29,995 bases of DNA from JBOGJI01 sp050747865 (GCA_050747865.1 JBOGJI010000172.1:1-29995); one strand, 5' to 3'; positions 7,177 through 14,940 are shown, counted from the first letter of the stretch. A program made the numbers and translations. The notes: generated by a model not told the origin, from the sequence alone.

Positions 7177-9807
7177 GTGAAGCCCATCCGGGCCTCGTGG
7201 CCGCGGGTTCTCGCGCCCGGTCTCGCCGCCCTGCTGTGCGCAACGGCGGCCGGCGCGCAGACCGGCGTCGCGCCGCAGGAGGAGCAGCCTCCGGAGGTGC
7301 GCAGCCCGGTGCCGCTTCCGGTGCCCGAGCTGGAGGAGGTCGAGGACGATCGGCTGTCCTTCTCCTATCCGGTGCCGGCCGAGCGCGGCGGCGGCACGGT
7401 CACCGGGCGCGCCGGGAGCCTCGAGTCTCCGGCGCCGCAGCAAGTCGTGCTCAGCGACCGGGTGGAGGTCGGCTACCGGGACATGGTCGTCCAGGCCGAC
7501 CGGGTGGAGCTCGACTTGGAGGTCAACCAGGTACGGGCCTCGGGCAACGTCATCCTCGATCAGGGCCCCCGCCGGGTCACGGCGGAGACCATGGAGTTCG
7601 ACCTCGATACCGAGACCGGCATGCTCTACGAGGCGACCGGGTATGTCGACCCGGACTTCTATTTTCGCGGCAAGACCGTCGAGAAGGTGGACGAGGACAC
7701 CTATATCGTCCGCAACGGCGTCTTCACATCCTGCAGCGACGAGGTGCCGGACTGGAGCTTCCGCGTCGCCCGCGCGCGGGTGACCCTGGGGGGCTACGCG
7801 CGGGCCCTGCACACGGCGATGCGCATCAAGAAGCTGCCCTTCTTCTACCTGCCCTACATCCTGTGGCCGGTCAAGGAGGAGCGCACCTCGGGATTCTTGA
7901 TCCCCAAGATCGGTTTCTCGGACCATCGGGGAACGGAGGTCGGTCTCGCCTACTACCAGACCTTCGGCGACAGCTACGATGCGACGCTGGACCTCGACCT
8001 CTACGAGAAGCTGTTCACCGGCTATGGCCTCGAGTTCCGCTACCGGCCGACCGGAGGCACCTCCGGCAAGCTGCGCGCCTATCGCGTCGACGAGCGCGAT
8101 ACCGACGGCTCCGAGCAGCGGATCGATTTCCTGCACGACAGCCGCGATCTGCCGGGCGGCCTGCGCGGCGTCGTCCGCATCCAGGACTACTCGGACTTCT
8201 CGTTCTTCTCCCAGCAGTTCGAGCGCGAGCTGAGCAGTATCACGCGTCGCAATCTCTACTCCTCGGCGTACCTGACGGGGAGCTGGGGCGCCCACTCGCT
8301 CAACGTCTTGGTGGACCAGCGGGAGAGCTTCCGCGGCGAGGAGACGACCAGCCAACGGCAGCTTCCGGAGCTGGAGTACCGGCTGCGCACGGTGCAGATC
8401 GGTCCGACGCCGTTCTATTTCAGCCTGCGCAGCTCGGCCCACGTCTTCGACGTCGAGCCGGCTACCGCCGAGACGTACCAATACGAGCGCAGCGACTGGA
8501 TCCCGGAGCTCTCCTTCCCGTTCAGCCGGCTGCCGTGGCTCTCCATGACGGCCAGCGTGCGCGAGCGGTTCACCTGGTACAGCGACAGCCTGGATCCGGA
8601 GGATACGACCCAGTTCTCCGGTGAGAGCCTGACGCGTAGCGTCCCCAGCGGCGACCTGGAGATCGTGGGACCCTCGTTCTCGCGCATCTACGATCGGGAG
8701 GCGGGCTCGTTCGCGCGCTTCAAGCACGTGGTGGAGCCGCAGATCACCTACACGTACACGGACGAGGTCGATGTCGCCGACCAGGAGAGGACCCCGCTGT
8801 TCGACGAGGTCGACCGTCTGGGCGTGGCCCGCAACGTCGTCCGGGTGGCGGTCGTGAACCGGCTGCTGGCCAAGCCGAAGCTGCCGCGCGAGTTGCGCGA
8901 GAAGCTGGAGGCCGAGCGGGCGAAGGCGGAGGCCGAGCGGGCGAAGGCGGAGGCCGAGGCGCGGGCGGAGGGAACGGCCGACACGGATGAAGAGCCGGGC
9001 GACGAGGAGATCGACCTGTCGGAGCCGATCTTCGAGGACCCGGCGGAGGCCCCGATCGCCCCCAGCGTCACCGAACAGCTCGATCGTGAAGCGGACATGG
9101 AATCGGGCCTCACCGGGGCCGTGGGCGCCTTCGACACGCTGTCGGAGCAGGCGGCGGCGCTGGCGGCCACCAGCCCGCGCGAGATCCTCTCGTTCACCGT
9201 GGCACAGGCACGCTCCCTCGACGACGACTGCCCCCTCGAGCGGCCGTCGGGCTTCGGGTTCACCTGCCCGTTCGTCTTTCCCCAGGAGCCGGAAGAGGGC
9301 GAGCCCCTGCCGGAGGCCGACCTGTGGGGGCCGGTGGCGGCGAACCTGCGTTTCAATCCGAGCAGCCGCGTCAGCTTCGACACCCAGGTCAACTACAGCC
9401 CGCTGTTCAGCAACCTGATCTCCACCTCGATCTCCGGCGGTCTCGGCTTCGGGCGCTACGCCCAGCACAGCGTCGGGCTGACCTGGTACAAGGCCTTCAA
9501 CGATGAGGAGGGGGAGACGACGTCCGATCAGATCAAGCTGCGCTTCGGGATCGAGCTCTGGCCCGAGCGGCTCCGGCTGGGTGCGAACATCAATTACAAC
9601 GTGCTCGGCTTCGGGCCGGACCTGGCGGAGCACCTCCAGAGCCAGAGCTACACGCTGAGCTACACCGGCCAGTGTTATGGATTCGACCTGACCTACTTCG
9701 AACGGCAGATCTCGGGCGAGCCGATCTCGGAGATCCGATTCGCGCTCTCGCTGAAGAACGTGGGCACCTTGCTGGATCTCAACACGGGCCTGCGCGGGAG
9801 CTACTGA
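7177..9807 (+). CDS. lptD: LPS-assembly outer-membrane protein LptD
   Basis: This 876-aa protein forms the outer-membrane barrel that inserts LPS into the outer leaflet together with LptE. A signal peptide (about residues 1-28, ending near AGAQTG) is followed by the OstA/LptA-like beta-jellyroll (about 85-215: VQADRVELDLEVNQVRASG) and the LptD barrel (IKKLPFFYLPYILWPVKEERTSGFLIPKIG and onward). Cysteines are near residues 186, 685, 697 and 833, compatible with inter-domain disulfides, but the usual adjacent Cys pair is replaced by two Cys 12 residues apart. An unusual charged, Ala/Glu-rich segment (about 565-680), partly encoded by 21-bp repeats, interrupts the barrel. The GTG start lies 4 nt after the thiolase stop. 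LptD shows the organism makes LPS. Confidence 0.93.
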   Translation: MKPIRASWPRVLAPGLAALLCATAAGAQTGVAPQEEQPPEVRSPVPLPVPELEEVEDDRLSFSYPVPAERGGGTVTGRAGSLESPAPQQVVLSDRVEVGYRDMVVQADRVELDLEVNQVRASGNVILDQGPRRVTAETMEFDLDTETGMLYEATGYVDPDFYFRGKTVEKVDEDTYIVRNGVFTSCSDEVPDWSFRVARARVTLGGYARALHTAMRIKKLPFFYLPYILWPVKEERTSGFLIPKIGFSDHRGTEVGLAYYQTFGDSYDATLDLDLYEKLFTGYGLEFRYRPTGGTSGKLRAYRVDERDTDGSEQRIDFLHDSRDLPGGLRGVVRIQDYSDFSFFSQQFERELSSITRRNLYSSAYLTGSWGAHSLNVLVDQRESFRGEETTSQRQLPELEYRLRTVQIGPTPFYFSLRSSAHVFDVEPATAETYQYERSDWIPELSFPFSRLPWLSMTASVRERFTWYSDSLDPEDTTQFSGESLTRSVPSGDLEIVGPSFSRIYDREAGSFARFKHVVEPQITYTYTDEVDVADQERTPLFDEVDRLGVARNVVRVAVVNRLLAKPKLPRELREKLEAERAKAEAERAKAEAEARAEGTADTDEEPGDEEIDLSEPIFEDPAEAPIAPSVTEQLDREADMESGLTGAVGAFDTLSEQAAALAATSPREILSFTVAQARSLDDDCPLERPSGFGFTCPFVFPQEPEEGEPLPEADLWGPVAANLRFNPSSRVSFDTQVNYSPLFSNLISTSISGGLGFGRYAQHSVGLTWYKAFNDEEGETTSDQIKLRFGIELWPERLRLGANINYNVLGFGPDLAEHLQSQSYTLSYTGQCYGFDLTYFERQISGEPISEIRFALSLKNVGTLLDLNTGLRGSY
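8908..8958 (+). repeat. 21-bp tandem repeat (2.4 copies) inside lptD
   Basis: Two identical 21-bp units (8908-8928, 8929-8949) and a 9-bp partial unit encode a repeated EAERAKA heptad. This gives a charged helical insertion in the barrel region. Confidence 0.9.
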
Positions 9808-9808
9808 C

Positions 9809-10792
9809 ATGCGTGCACTGATCACGGGAATCACCGGCTTCGCCGGTTCACATCTGGCGGAGTACCTGCTGGCGGAGCACCCCGAGGTCGAAGTGTGGGG
9901 GACCTGCCGCTGGCGCAGCCGGATGGACAACATCGAGCACGTCCAGGACCGGATCCGGCTGGTGGAATGTGAGCTGCGGGACGCCGTGTCGACGCTGGCC
10001 ACGGTCGAGCAGGCGCGGCCGGACTACGTCTTTCACCTCGCTGCCCAGAGCTTCGTGCCGACCAGCTGGAGCGCACCGCACGACACCCTGACCGCCAACG
10101 TCGGGGGACAGGCGCACCTGTTCGAGGCGATCCGCCGGGTGGGGCTCGATCCCATGATCCAGATCGCCTGCTCGAGCGAGCAGTACGGCCTGGTGCTGCC
10201 GGATGAGATCCCGATCCGCGAGACCCATCCCATGCGGCCACTGTCCCCCTATGCCGTCTCCAAGGTGGCGCAGGACCACCTGGGCTATCAGTACTTCAAG
10301 AGCTACGGCCTCAAGGTGGTGCGCACCCGCGGGTTCAACCACACCGGCCCCCGGCGCGGCCACGTCTTCGTCACCGCCAACTTCGCGCAGCAGATCGCCA
10401 GGATCGAGGCGGGCCAGGCCGAGCCGGTGATTCGGGTAGGAAATCTGGACGCGATACGCGACTTCACGGACGTCCGCGACATGGTGCGCGGCTACTGGCT
10501 GGCGCTGGAGAAGGGCACCCCGGGGGAGGCCTACAACCTCGCCTCCGGGGTCGGCATCAGCATCAGGGAGCTGCTCGATCGGCTGCTCGCCCTCTCCCGC
10601 GTCGACGTGCGGATCGAGGTGGATCCCGAACGGCTGCGCCCCTCGGACGTCGAGATCTTGATCGGCGACGCCTCCAAGTTCCACGCCGACACGGGCTGGG
10701 AGCCGCGCATCCCCTTCGACCAGACCCTGCGCGACACGCTCGACTACTGGCGCGAGCGGGTCGCGCGCACAAACGCCGCGACCCGCCTCTAG
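9809..10792 (+). CDS. Extended SDR nucleotide-sugar enzyme, GDP-mannose 4,6-dehydratase-like
   Basis: This 327-aa extended short-chain dehydrogenase/reductase has the NAD(P)-binding GxxGxxG motif (GITGFAG, residues 7-13), HLAAQS near 76-81, the catalytic Ser in CSSEQYG (about 122) and YAVSK (Tyr148, Lys152). GTCRWRSRMDNI (31-42) and FNHTGP resemble GDP-mannose 4,6-dehydratases and GDP-6-deoxy-D-mannose reductases. The likely role is the first or second step of GDP-6-deoxyhexose (rhamnose/fucose-type) synthesis for LPS glycans. The start is 1 nt after the lptD stop, so it is probably in the same operon. The C-terminal motif VDPERLRPSDV recurs in the next gene, so the two are paralogues. Which step each performs is not decided by sequence alone. 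Confidence 0.85.
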   Translation: MRALITGITGFAGSHLAEYLLAEHPEVEVWGTCRWRSRMDNIEHVQDRIRLVECELRDAVSTLATVEQARPDYVFHLAAQSFVPTSWSAPHDTLTANVGGQAHLFEAIRRVGLDPMIQIACSSEQYGLVLPDEIPIRETHPMRPLSPYAVSKVAQDHLGYQYFKSYGLKVVRTRGFNHTGPRRGHVFVTANFAQQIARIEAGQAEPVIRVGNLDAIRDFTDVRDMVRGYWLALEKGTPGEAYNLASGVGISIRELLDRLLALSRVDVRIEVDPERLRPSDVEILIGDASKFHADTGWEPRIPFDQTLRDTLDYWRERVARTNAATRL

Positions 10793-10876
10793 GTGCCGGG
10801 CATGCAAGATGCAAGATGGAGGGCGGCTGCTGGCGAGCTCTGCGCGCTCGATCGGCATCTTGCATGCCCGGCACCT
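10791..10876. repeat. Perfect 22-bp inverted repeat with a 42-nt loop between the two SDR genes
   Basis: The left arm (10791-10812, AGGTGCCGGGCATGC then AAGATGC) is the exact reverse complement of the right arm (10855-10876). The left arm begins inside the stop codon of the upstream gene, and the right arm ends 7 nt before the ATG of the next gene, so the element fills the intergenic gap almost exactly. In RNA it would form a very stable hairpin. No T-run follows, so it is not a standard intrinsic terminator. Confidence 0.9.
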
Positions 10877-10883
10877 CGGTAAC

Positions 10884-11798
10884 ATGCGCGTCCTGATCAC
10901 CGGGCTGGCGGGATTCCTCGGGCGCCACCTCGCCCGCGAGCTGCAGGCGCACGGTTGGCAGGTGGCGGGGACGGTGCTGGCGGAGCGCGCCGGCCTGCCC
11001 GGTGTCGAGGAGCTCCACGCCGACGTGACCGAGGCGGCCGCCCTGCGGCGCGTGGTCGAGAGCTGGGAGCCCGAGGCCGTCGTGCATCTGGCCGGCCTGA
11101 CGCACGTGGGCTCGAGCTGGCAGCAGATGCCCGAATATTTCCGGGTCAACGTCGAGGGGACCGCGAACCTGCTCGACGCCTTCGCGGGCGAGCCGGTCGA
11201 GGCGCCCGGCGGGCGCCGGGTCGTGTTCGCCTCCAGCGCCGAGGTCTACGGTCGTGTTCCCGAGGCGGAGCAGCCGATCGGCGAGGACCGCGCGCCGGCG
11301 CCGCGCAGCCCCTACGCGCTGACCAAGGCCGCCGCCGAGCTGCTGATGCGGCGGGCGCGGGCGGTGACCGTCCGCTCGTTCAACATCGTCGGCCCGGGCC
11401 AGGCGGAGAGCTTCGCCCTTCCCTCGTTCGCCCGCCAGCTCGCCGCCATCGCGCGGGGCGAGTCCGAGCCGACCCTGCGCGTGGGCAACCTCGAGGCCCG
11501 ACGCGACTTCCTGCACGTGGCGGACGCGGTCCGCGCCTTCCGGCTGCTGCTCGAGCGCGGCGAACCGGGGACGACCTACAATCTCGGCAGCGGACAGGCC
11601 TTGTCGATCCACGAGGCGCTGGGGCGGCTCATGGCGGTGAGCGGAGTCGCAGCCGAGGTGGAGGTGGATCCCGAGCGGCTGCGCCCCGTCGACGTTCCCC
11701 TCCTCGAGGCAGACACCTCGCGACTGCGCGCCCTGGGCTGGCAACCTGAGGGCACGCTGGACGACGCCCTGCGAGCGCTCTGGGAGTCCGTGCGCTGA
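10884..11798 (+). CDS. Extended SDR nucleotide-sugar enzyme, GDP-4-dehydro-6-deoxy-D-mannose reductase-like
   Basis: This 304-aa extended SDR has GLAGFLG (residues 7-13) as nucleotide-binding loop, HLAGLTHVGSSW (68-79), SSAEVYG with the catalytic Ser, and YALTK (Tyr144, Lys148). It resembles Rmd-type reductases that make GDP-D-rhamnose and is a shorter paralogue of the preceding gene, sharing VDPERLRPxDV near the C-terminus. The pair could carry out successive dehydratase and reductase steps for an O-antigen or glycan sugar. The ATG at 10884 gives a standard Rossmann N-terminus. An in-frame ATG at 10809 would add 25 residues encoded by the inverted repeat and is unlikely. Substrate assignment remains inference. 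Confidence 0.85.
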   Translation: MRVLITGLAGFLGRHLARELQAHGWQVAGTVLAERAGLPGVEELHADVTEAAALRRVVESWEPEAVVHLAGLTHVGSSWQQMPEYFRVNVEGTANLLDAFAGEPVEAPGGRRVVFASSAEVYGRVPEAEQPIGEDRAPAPRSPYALTKAAAELLMRRARAVTVRSFNIVGPGQAESFALPSFARQLAAIARGESEPTLRVGNLEARRDFLHVADAVRAFRLLLERGEPGTTYNLGSGQALSIHEALGRLMAVSGVAAEVEVDPERLRPVDVPLLEADTSRLRALGWQPEGTLDDALRALWESVR

Positions 11799-11858
11799 TG
11801 CCGACCGGTGCGAGAGCCTGCGACCGGAGGCGGCCCGAGCTCCGCCGCTAGACGTCCC

Positions 11859-13205
11859 ATGCGGATCCGCCTGCCGTCCGGCGAAGGGCTACGCCAGGCG
11901 GGACACATCGGCGCCGGCCTCGGCGCTCTGCTCATACGCCCTCTCGGGCCGGGTCCGGTTCTGGCGCTGGTTCTCGCCGCGTTGCTGTTCAACGCCTTCA
12001 TCCTGCCGAGCTGGCTCGGCAGCCGCCTGCGGCGGCCGGGCGAGACTGGCTTCCTCTGGGGTCCGACCGCCTACGCGGCGGCCGTAGCCGTGCTCCTCGT
12101 GGTGTTCTGGCATGTGCCCGACGTGGCGGCGGCCGGGTGGCTGCTTCTCGCCGTGGGGGACGGCGCCGCCACTGTCGTCGGCCGTCGCTGGGGGGAGCGC
12201 AAGCTGCCGTGGAACCCGGACAAGAGCTGGGCGGGCTCGTTGGCCTATTGGGTGGCGGGAGCAGCGGCGGTCTTCGGCATCCTCTGGCCGACCGCCGCCC
12301 GGATCATCGCGCAGCTACCTGATGAGTTGGTGCGTGTAGTTGCGGTCTTCAGTGTGGGCGCTGCGGCGGCGGCGCTTGCCGCCGCAGCGGTGGAGTCGGT
12401 GCGTCAGCCGCTCGATGACAATCTGCTTTCTCCGCTGGTTGGCAGCTTCGTTCTCTGGGGACTCGCCACAGCCCCGATGTACGGTTCGGATCTGGTGACG
12501 GGCGAGGCAACAGGCCGCCTGGTACTCGCCGTCGCGGTCCATCTGCTGCTGGCGTGGCTCGCGTGGCGGCTCGGCGCCGTGACGCGGGGCGCAGCCGTGG
12601 TGGGCGCCCTCCTGGGTGTGCTCTTCGTCTGGGGAGCGGGTTGGCAGGGCTGGCTGATGCTGGCGGCGCTCGTCGGTTGCGGCCTCGGGGCCACGTTCGT
12701 TGGGCGGGCGATCAAGCGATCACGGGGAGTCCTCGAGGGCCGGCGTCACACCGGCCAGGTCCTCGCCAAGGGGGCAGTGCCCACCGTCGCCGTGCTGTTT
12801 GCCAGCGCTGCTGCCCTGGGCCCGTGGAACGCCGCTGCCGCGGCGGCACTGGCCGCGGCACTGGCCGACACCCTGGCTTCTGAGCTCGGCGTGCTCGGCC
12901 GCGGCCAGGCCTGCCTGTTGCCGCGTCTGCGGAGAGTCGCTCCTGGGACCCCCGGTGCCGTCTCGCTCCTGGGGACGCTCGCCGCCGCCGCCGGAGCGGC
13001 GATACCCGGTGCGGTCGGTTTGCTTGCGGGACTGCTGCCCGCGGCCACGGCCGTTATCGCGGCGGTCGCGGGTCTCGTGGCCACGCTGCTCGAGAGCCTG
13101 ATGGTCGGCTGCCTCGCCTCGCGGCCCGACCCGGTCGCGATGAACTTCCTTTCCACTCTCGCGGCCGCCCTCCTAGCCGCCGCCCTTGCGATCCTCGTCC
13201 TCTGA
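11859..13205 (+). CDS. Membrane fusion protein: phytol/dolichol kinase-like domain plus DUF92 (VTE6-like) domain
   Basis: This 448-aa, very hydrophobic protein is predicted to have more than ten transmembrane segments. The N-terminal half (about 1-215) carries VGDGAATVVGRRWG and, downstream, PDKSWAGSLAYW, the signature of CTP-dependent phytol/dolichol kinases (SEC59/VTE5 type). The C-terminal half (about 225-448) has DUF92/TIGR00297 features: ADTLASELG, then RRVAPGTPGAVSLLGTLAA. In plants the DUF92 protein VTE6 is a phytyl-phosphate kinase acting after VTE5. A fused bacterial protein could convert an isoprenoid alcohol to its diphosphate in two steps; that is inference. The start is uncertain: a GTG at 11808 would add 17 residues. 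No Shine-Dalgarno is clear. It stands between the SDR pair and a DUF1232 gene. Confidence 0.8.
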   Translation: MRIRLPSGEGLRQAGHIGAGLGALLIRPLGPGPVLALVLAALLFNAFILPSWLGSRLRRPGETGFLWGPTAYAAAVAVLLVVFWHVPDVAAAGWLLLAVGDGAATVVGRRWGERKLPWNPDKSWAGSLAYWVAGAAAVFGILWPTAARIIAQLPDELVRVVAVFSVGAAAAALAAAAVESVRQPLDDNLLSPLVGSFVLWGLATAPMYGSDLVTGEATGRLVLAVAVHLLLAWLAWRLGAVTRGAAVVGALLGVLFVWGAGWQGWLMLAALVGCGLGATFVGRAIKRSRGVLEGRRHTGQVLAKGAVPTVAVLFASAAALGPWNAAAAAALAAALADTLASELGVLGRGQACLLPRLRRVAPGTPGAVSLLGTLAAAAGAAIPGAVGLLAGLLPAATAVIAAVAGLVATLLESLMVGCLASRPDPVAMNFLSTLAAALLAAALAILVL

Positions 13206-13216
13206 AGCTCTGACGC

Positions 13217-13222
13217 TACAAT
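13217..13222 (+). promoter_or_regulatory. -10 box immediately upstream of the DUF1232 gene
   Basis: TACAAT (5 of 6 to TATAAT) ends 7 nt before the ATG at 13230, which would give a leaderless or nearly leaderless transcript. No Shine-Dalgarno is present in the short gap. No good -35 is visible. Confidence 0.45.
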
Positions 13223-13229
13223 TCGGCTG

Positions 13230-13727
13230 ATGGAAGACGTTGGACGTGACGACCATCCGGATCCGGAGCGCGTCCTCGCCTTCTACGATCGGCTGCGCGC
13301 CCGCGTGTCGACGGCGCTGAGTCGTCGCGGCGGCCGCTGGGGTGAGCGGCTCAGCAACGTGCTGCTGCTGGCGCCGGACGTCTTCATGCTGCTCGCCCGT
13401 CTGGCGCTGGATCCGGAGGCGCCACGCGAGACGCGCCGGCTCGTGGGCGGCGCGTTGCTCTATTTCCTGATGCCGGTGGATCTGCTGCCGGAAGCCCTGA
13501 CCGGCGTGGTCGGATTCACGGACGACGTGGTCCTGGCGTCCATCGTGCTGACCGAGGCGCTGCGCGCCGACCTCCAGCCGCTGGTGGAACGCCACTGGAG
13601 CGGCTCCGGACGGGCCCGCCTGGTGCTGACCGACGTCGCCCGCAGCGCCTCGACCCTGCTCGGCGAAGACCTCTTCGCCCGCCTCAGGTCCCTGCTCGCC
13701 CGTCGCGGCGTTCCCGTAGAGAGTTGA
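13230..13727 (+). CDS. DUF1232 (YkvA-like) family protein
   Basis: This 165-aa protein has a conserved DUF1232 core, here RLVGGALLYFLMPVDLLPEA followed by GFTDDVVLASIVLTEAL (about residues 70-113). The family consists of small proteins with a hydrophobic helix and an acidic motif near the membrane; no biochemical function is established. It has a TACAAT box 7 nt before its ATG. Its 3' end overlaps the convergent HD-domain gene by 44 bp, so the two messages share an antisense tail. Confidence 0.85.
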   Translation: MEDVGRDDHPDPERVLAFYDRLRARVSTALSRRGGRWGERLSNVLLLAPDVFMLLARLALDPEAPRETRRLVGGALLYFLMPVDLLPEALTGVVGFTDDVVLASIVLTEALRADLQPLVERHWSGSGRARLVLTDVARSASTLLGEDLFARLRSLLARRGVPVES

Positions 13728-14247
13728 AGAGCTCGCGTACCGCCGCGAAGCCGCCGTCGACGAAGTTGTCGGGGTTCTTCCAGAACTTCTCCAGCGCTCC
13801 CACTCCCCAGCCCTCGTAGACGGATGCCTTGACCATCAACTGCAGCTTGTCGCAGGCCTTCACCAACCTGGCCTCCGGGCTCTCGCCCGCGCGGTACTCC
13901 TCGAGGAGAGCGCGGTCGCTGTCGGCGAGGGGCGCCAGCAGCTCGGCCTCCGCGTTTGTCTCGGCCGCCGACTTGGCCCCAGGTGGGAAGTAGCGGCCGG
14001 CGACCCGCGGCAGGTCGCCGAGGCGCACCTCGGCGAGATCGTGCAGCAGGGCCATGCCGACGGCCCGGCCGGCGTCGACCTCGGGGATCCGCGGTGCCAG
14101 CTGCCAGACCAACAGGGCCACGTGGAAGGAGTGCTCGGCAACGCTCTCCGCCTCGGGCACGCCGCGCAGCACCCACCCCATGCGCGGCACGCGGTCGAGA
14201 GTCTGGAGCTCGAGCAGCAGATCGAGGAGGCTGTCGTTGGTTCGCAT
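13684..14247 (-). CDS. HD-domain phosphohydrolase (YfbR/HDDC2-like 5'-deoxynucleotidase family)
   Basis: This 187-aa HD-superfamily protein carries the full metal-binding set: His39 (VAEHSFHVA), His69-Asp70 (ALLHDLAEV) and Asp133 (VKACDKLQ). The architecture matches YfbR/HDDC2 proteins, which remove phosphate from deoxynucleoside 5'-monophosphates. The ATG at 14247 gives the conserved N-terminus; upstream in-frame codons run into the divergent aquaporin gene. TATCGT lies 7 nt upstream of the start. The last 44 bp overlap the convergent DUF1232 gene. Substrate is inferred from the family only. Confidence 0.87.
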   Translation of the reverse strand: MRTNDSLLDLLLELQTLDRVPRMGWVLRGVPEAESVAEHSFHVALLVWQLAPRIPEVDAGRAVGMALLHDLAEVRLGDLPRVAGRYFPPGAKSAAETNAEAELLAPLADSDRALLEEYRAGESPEARLVKACDKLQLMVKASVYEGWGVGALEKFWKNPDNFVDGGFAAVRELFNSLRERRDGRAGT

Positions 14248-14264
14248 CCGGGTGACGATACAAT
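14237..14264 (+). promoter_or_regulatory. Candidate promoter for the aquaporin gene, overlapping the divergent HD-gene promoter
   Basis: TTGGTT at 14237-14242 and TACAAT at 14259-14264 are 16 nt apart and point toward the ATG at 14300. On the opposite strand, TATCGT (14260-14255) lies 7 nt before the HD-gene ATG. The two -10 boxes share bases, so the genes may compete for polymerase. Confidence 0.45.
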
Positions 14265-14299
14265 TCTTCACCAGCCGGTCCCAATGGAGGAGGGGGGTC

Positions 14300-14926
14300 A
14301 TGGTCAAGTACGCGACGGAGCTGATCGGAACGTTCTTCCTGGTGCTCACCATCGGCCTCGTGGTGCTCGGCGACGCGCCCCTCGGCGCGCTCGCCATCGG
14401 CGCCGTGCTGATGGTGATGGTCTACATGGGGGGTCACATCTCCGGCGCCCACTACAACCCGGCGGTCTCGCTGTCCCTGGCGCTGGCGGGCGAGTTCCCG
14501 ACCAAGCAGTTGGTGCCCTACTGGATCGCGCAGCTCGCCGGCGCCCTGGCGGCCGCCTGCGTGGTGTGGTCGATCCACGGCCGCACGTTCGCCCCGGCGC
14601 CGGATGCCCAGGCCCCGGCGCTGGCCCCGTGGTTGATCGAGATCCTCTTCACCTTCGCGCTTTGTCTCGTGGTCTTGAACGTCGCGACCCACAGCGCCAC
14701 CAAGGGAAACTCCTACTACGGTCTCGCCATCGGCTTCACCATCGCCGCCGCGGTGATCGCCGGCGGCCCGATGTCGGGCGGTGCGTTCAACCCGGCCGTG
14801 GGTGTCGGGCCGACGATCCTGCATGCGGCGTCCGGCGCCGGGAGCTGGGCGCCGTTGCTGCTCTACATCGTCGGTCCCGCCCTGGGCGGCGCCCTGGCGG
14901 CCTACGTGTTCCGCGCCCAGGAGTAG
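14300..14926 (+). CDS. MIP/aquaporin-family channel
   Basis: This 208-aa integral membrane protein has six predicted transmembrane helices and two NPA boxes (residues 53-55 in HYNPAV and 164-166 in AFNPAV), the hallmark of water/glycerol channels. The second NPA is normally followed by the selectivity-filter Arg (NPAR). Here it is Val167 (NPAVGVG), which should widen and neutralise the filter and may alter selectivity. At 208 aa it is on the short side for the family. The ATG is preceded by a purine-rich GGAGGAGGGGGG Shine-Dalgarno. The stop codon abuts a palindrome that may be an operator for the next gene, tryptophan 2,3-dioxygenase. Confidence 0.9.
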   Translation: MVKYATELIGTFFLVLTIGLVVLGDAPLGALAIGAVLMVMVYMGGHISGAHYNPAVSLSLALAGEFPTKQLVPYWIAQLAGALAAACVVWSIHGRTFAPAPDAQAPALAPWLIEILFTFALCLVVLNVATHSATKGNSYYGLAIGFTIAAAVIAGGPMSGGAFNPAVGVGPTILHAASGAGSWAPLLLYIVGPALGGALAAYVFRAQE

Positions 14927-14940
14927 ACCGACCGGTCGGT
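14927..14940. promoter_or_regulatory. TetR-type palindromic operator candidate upstream of tryptophan 2,3-dioxygenase
   Basis: ACCGACCGGTCGGT is a perfect 14-bp palindrome. It starts right after the aquaporin stop and overlaps the expected -35 position of the promoter whose -10 is TACGAT at 14953-14958. Its shape is typical of operators bound by TetR-family repressors. No TetR gene is in the window. Confidence 0.5.

Noticed and set aside
7147..10002. Very long open frame (951 codons) on the minus strand
   Set aside because: It is antisense to lptD, whose signal peptide, OstA domain and barrel are convincing. The antisense product has no recognisable fold.
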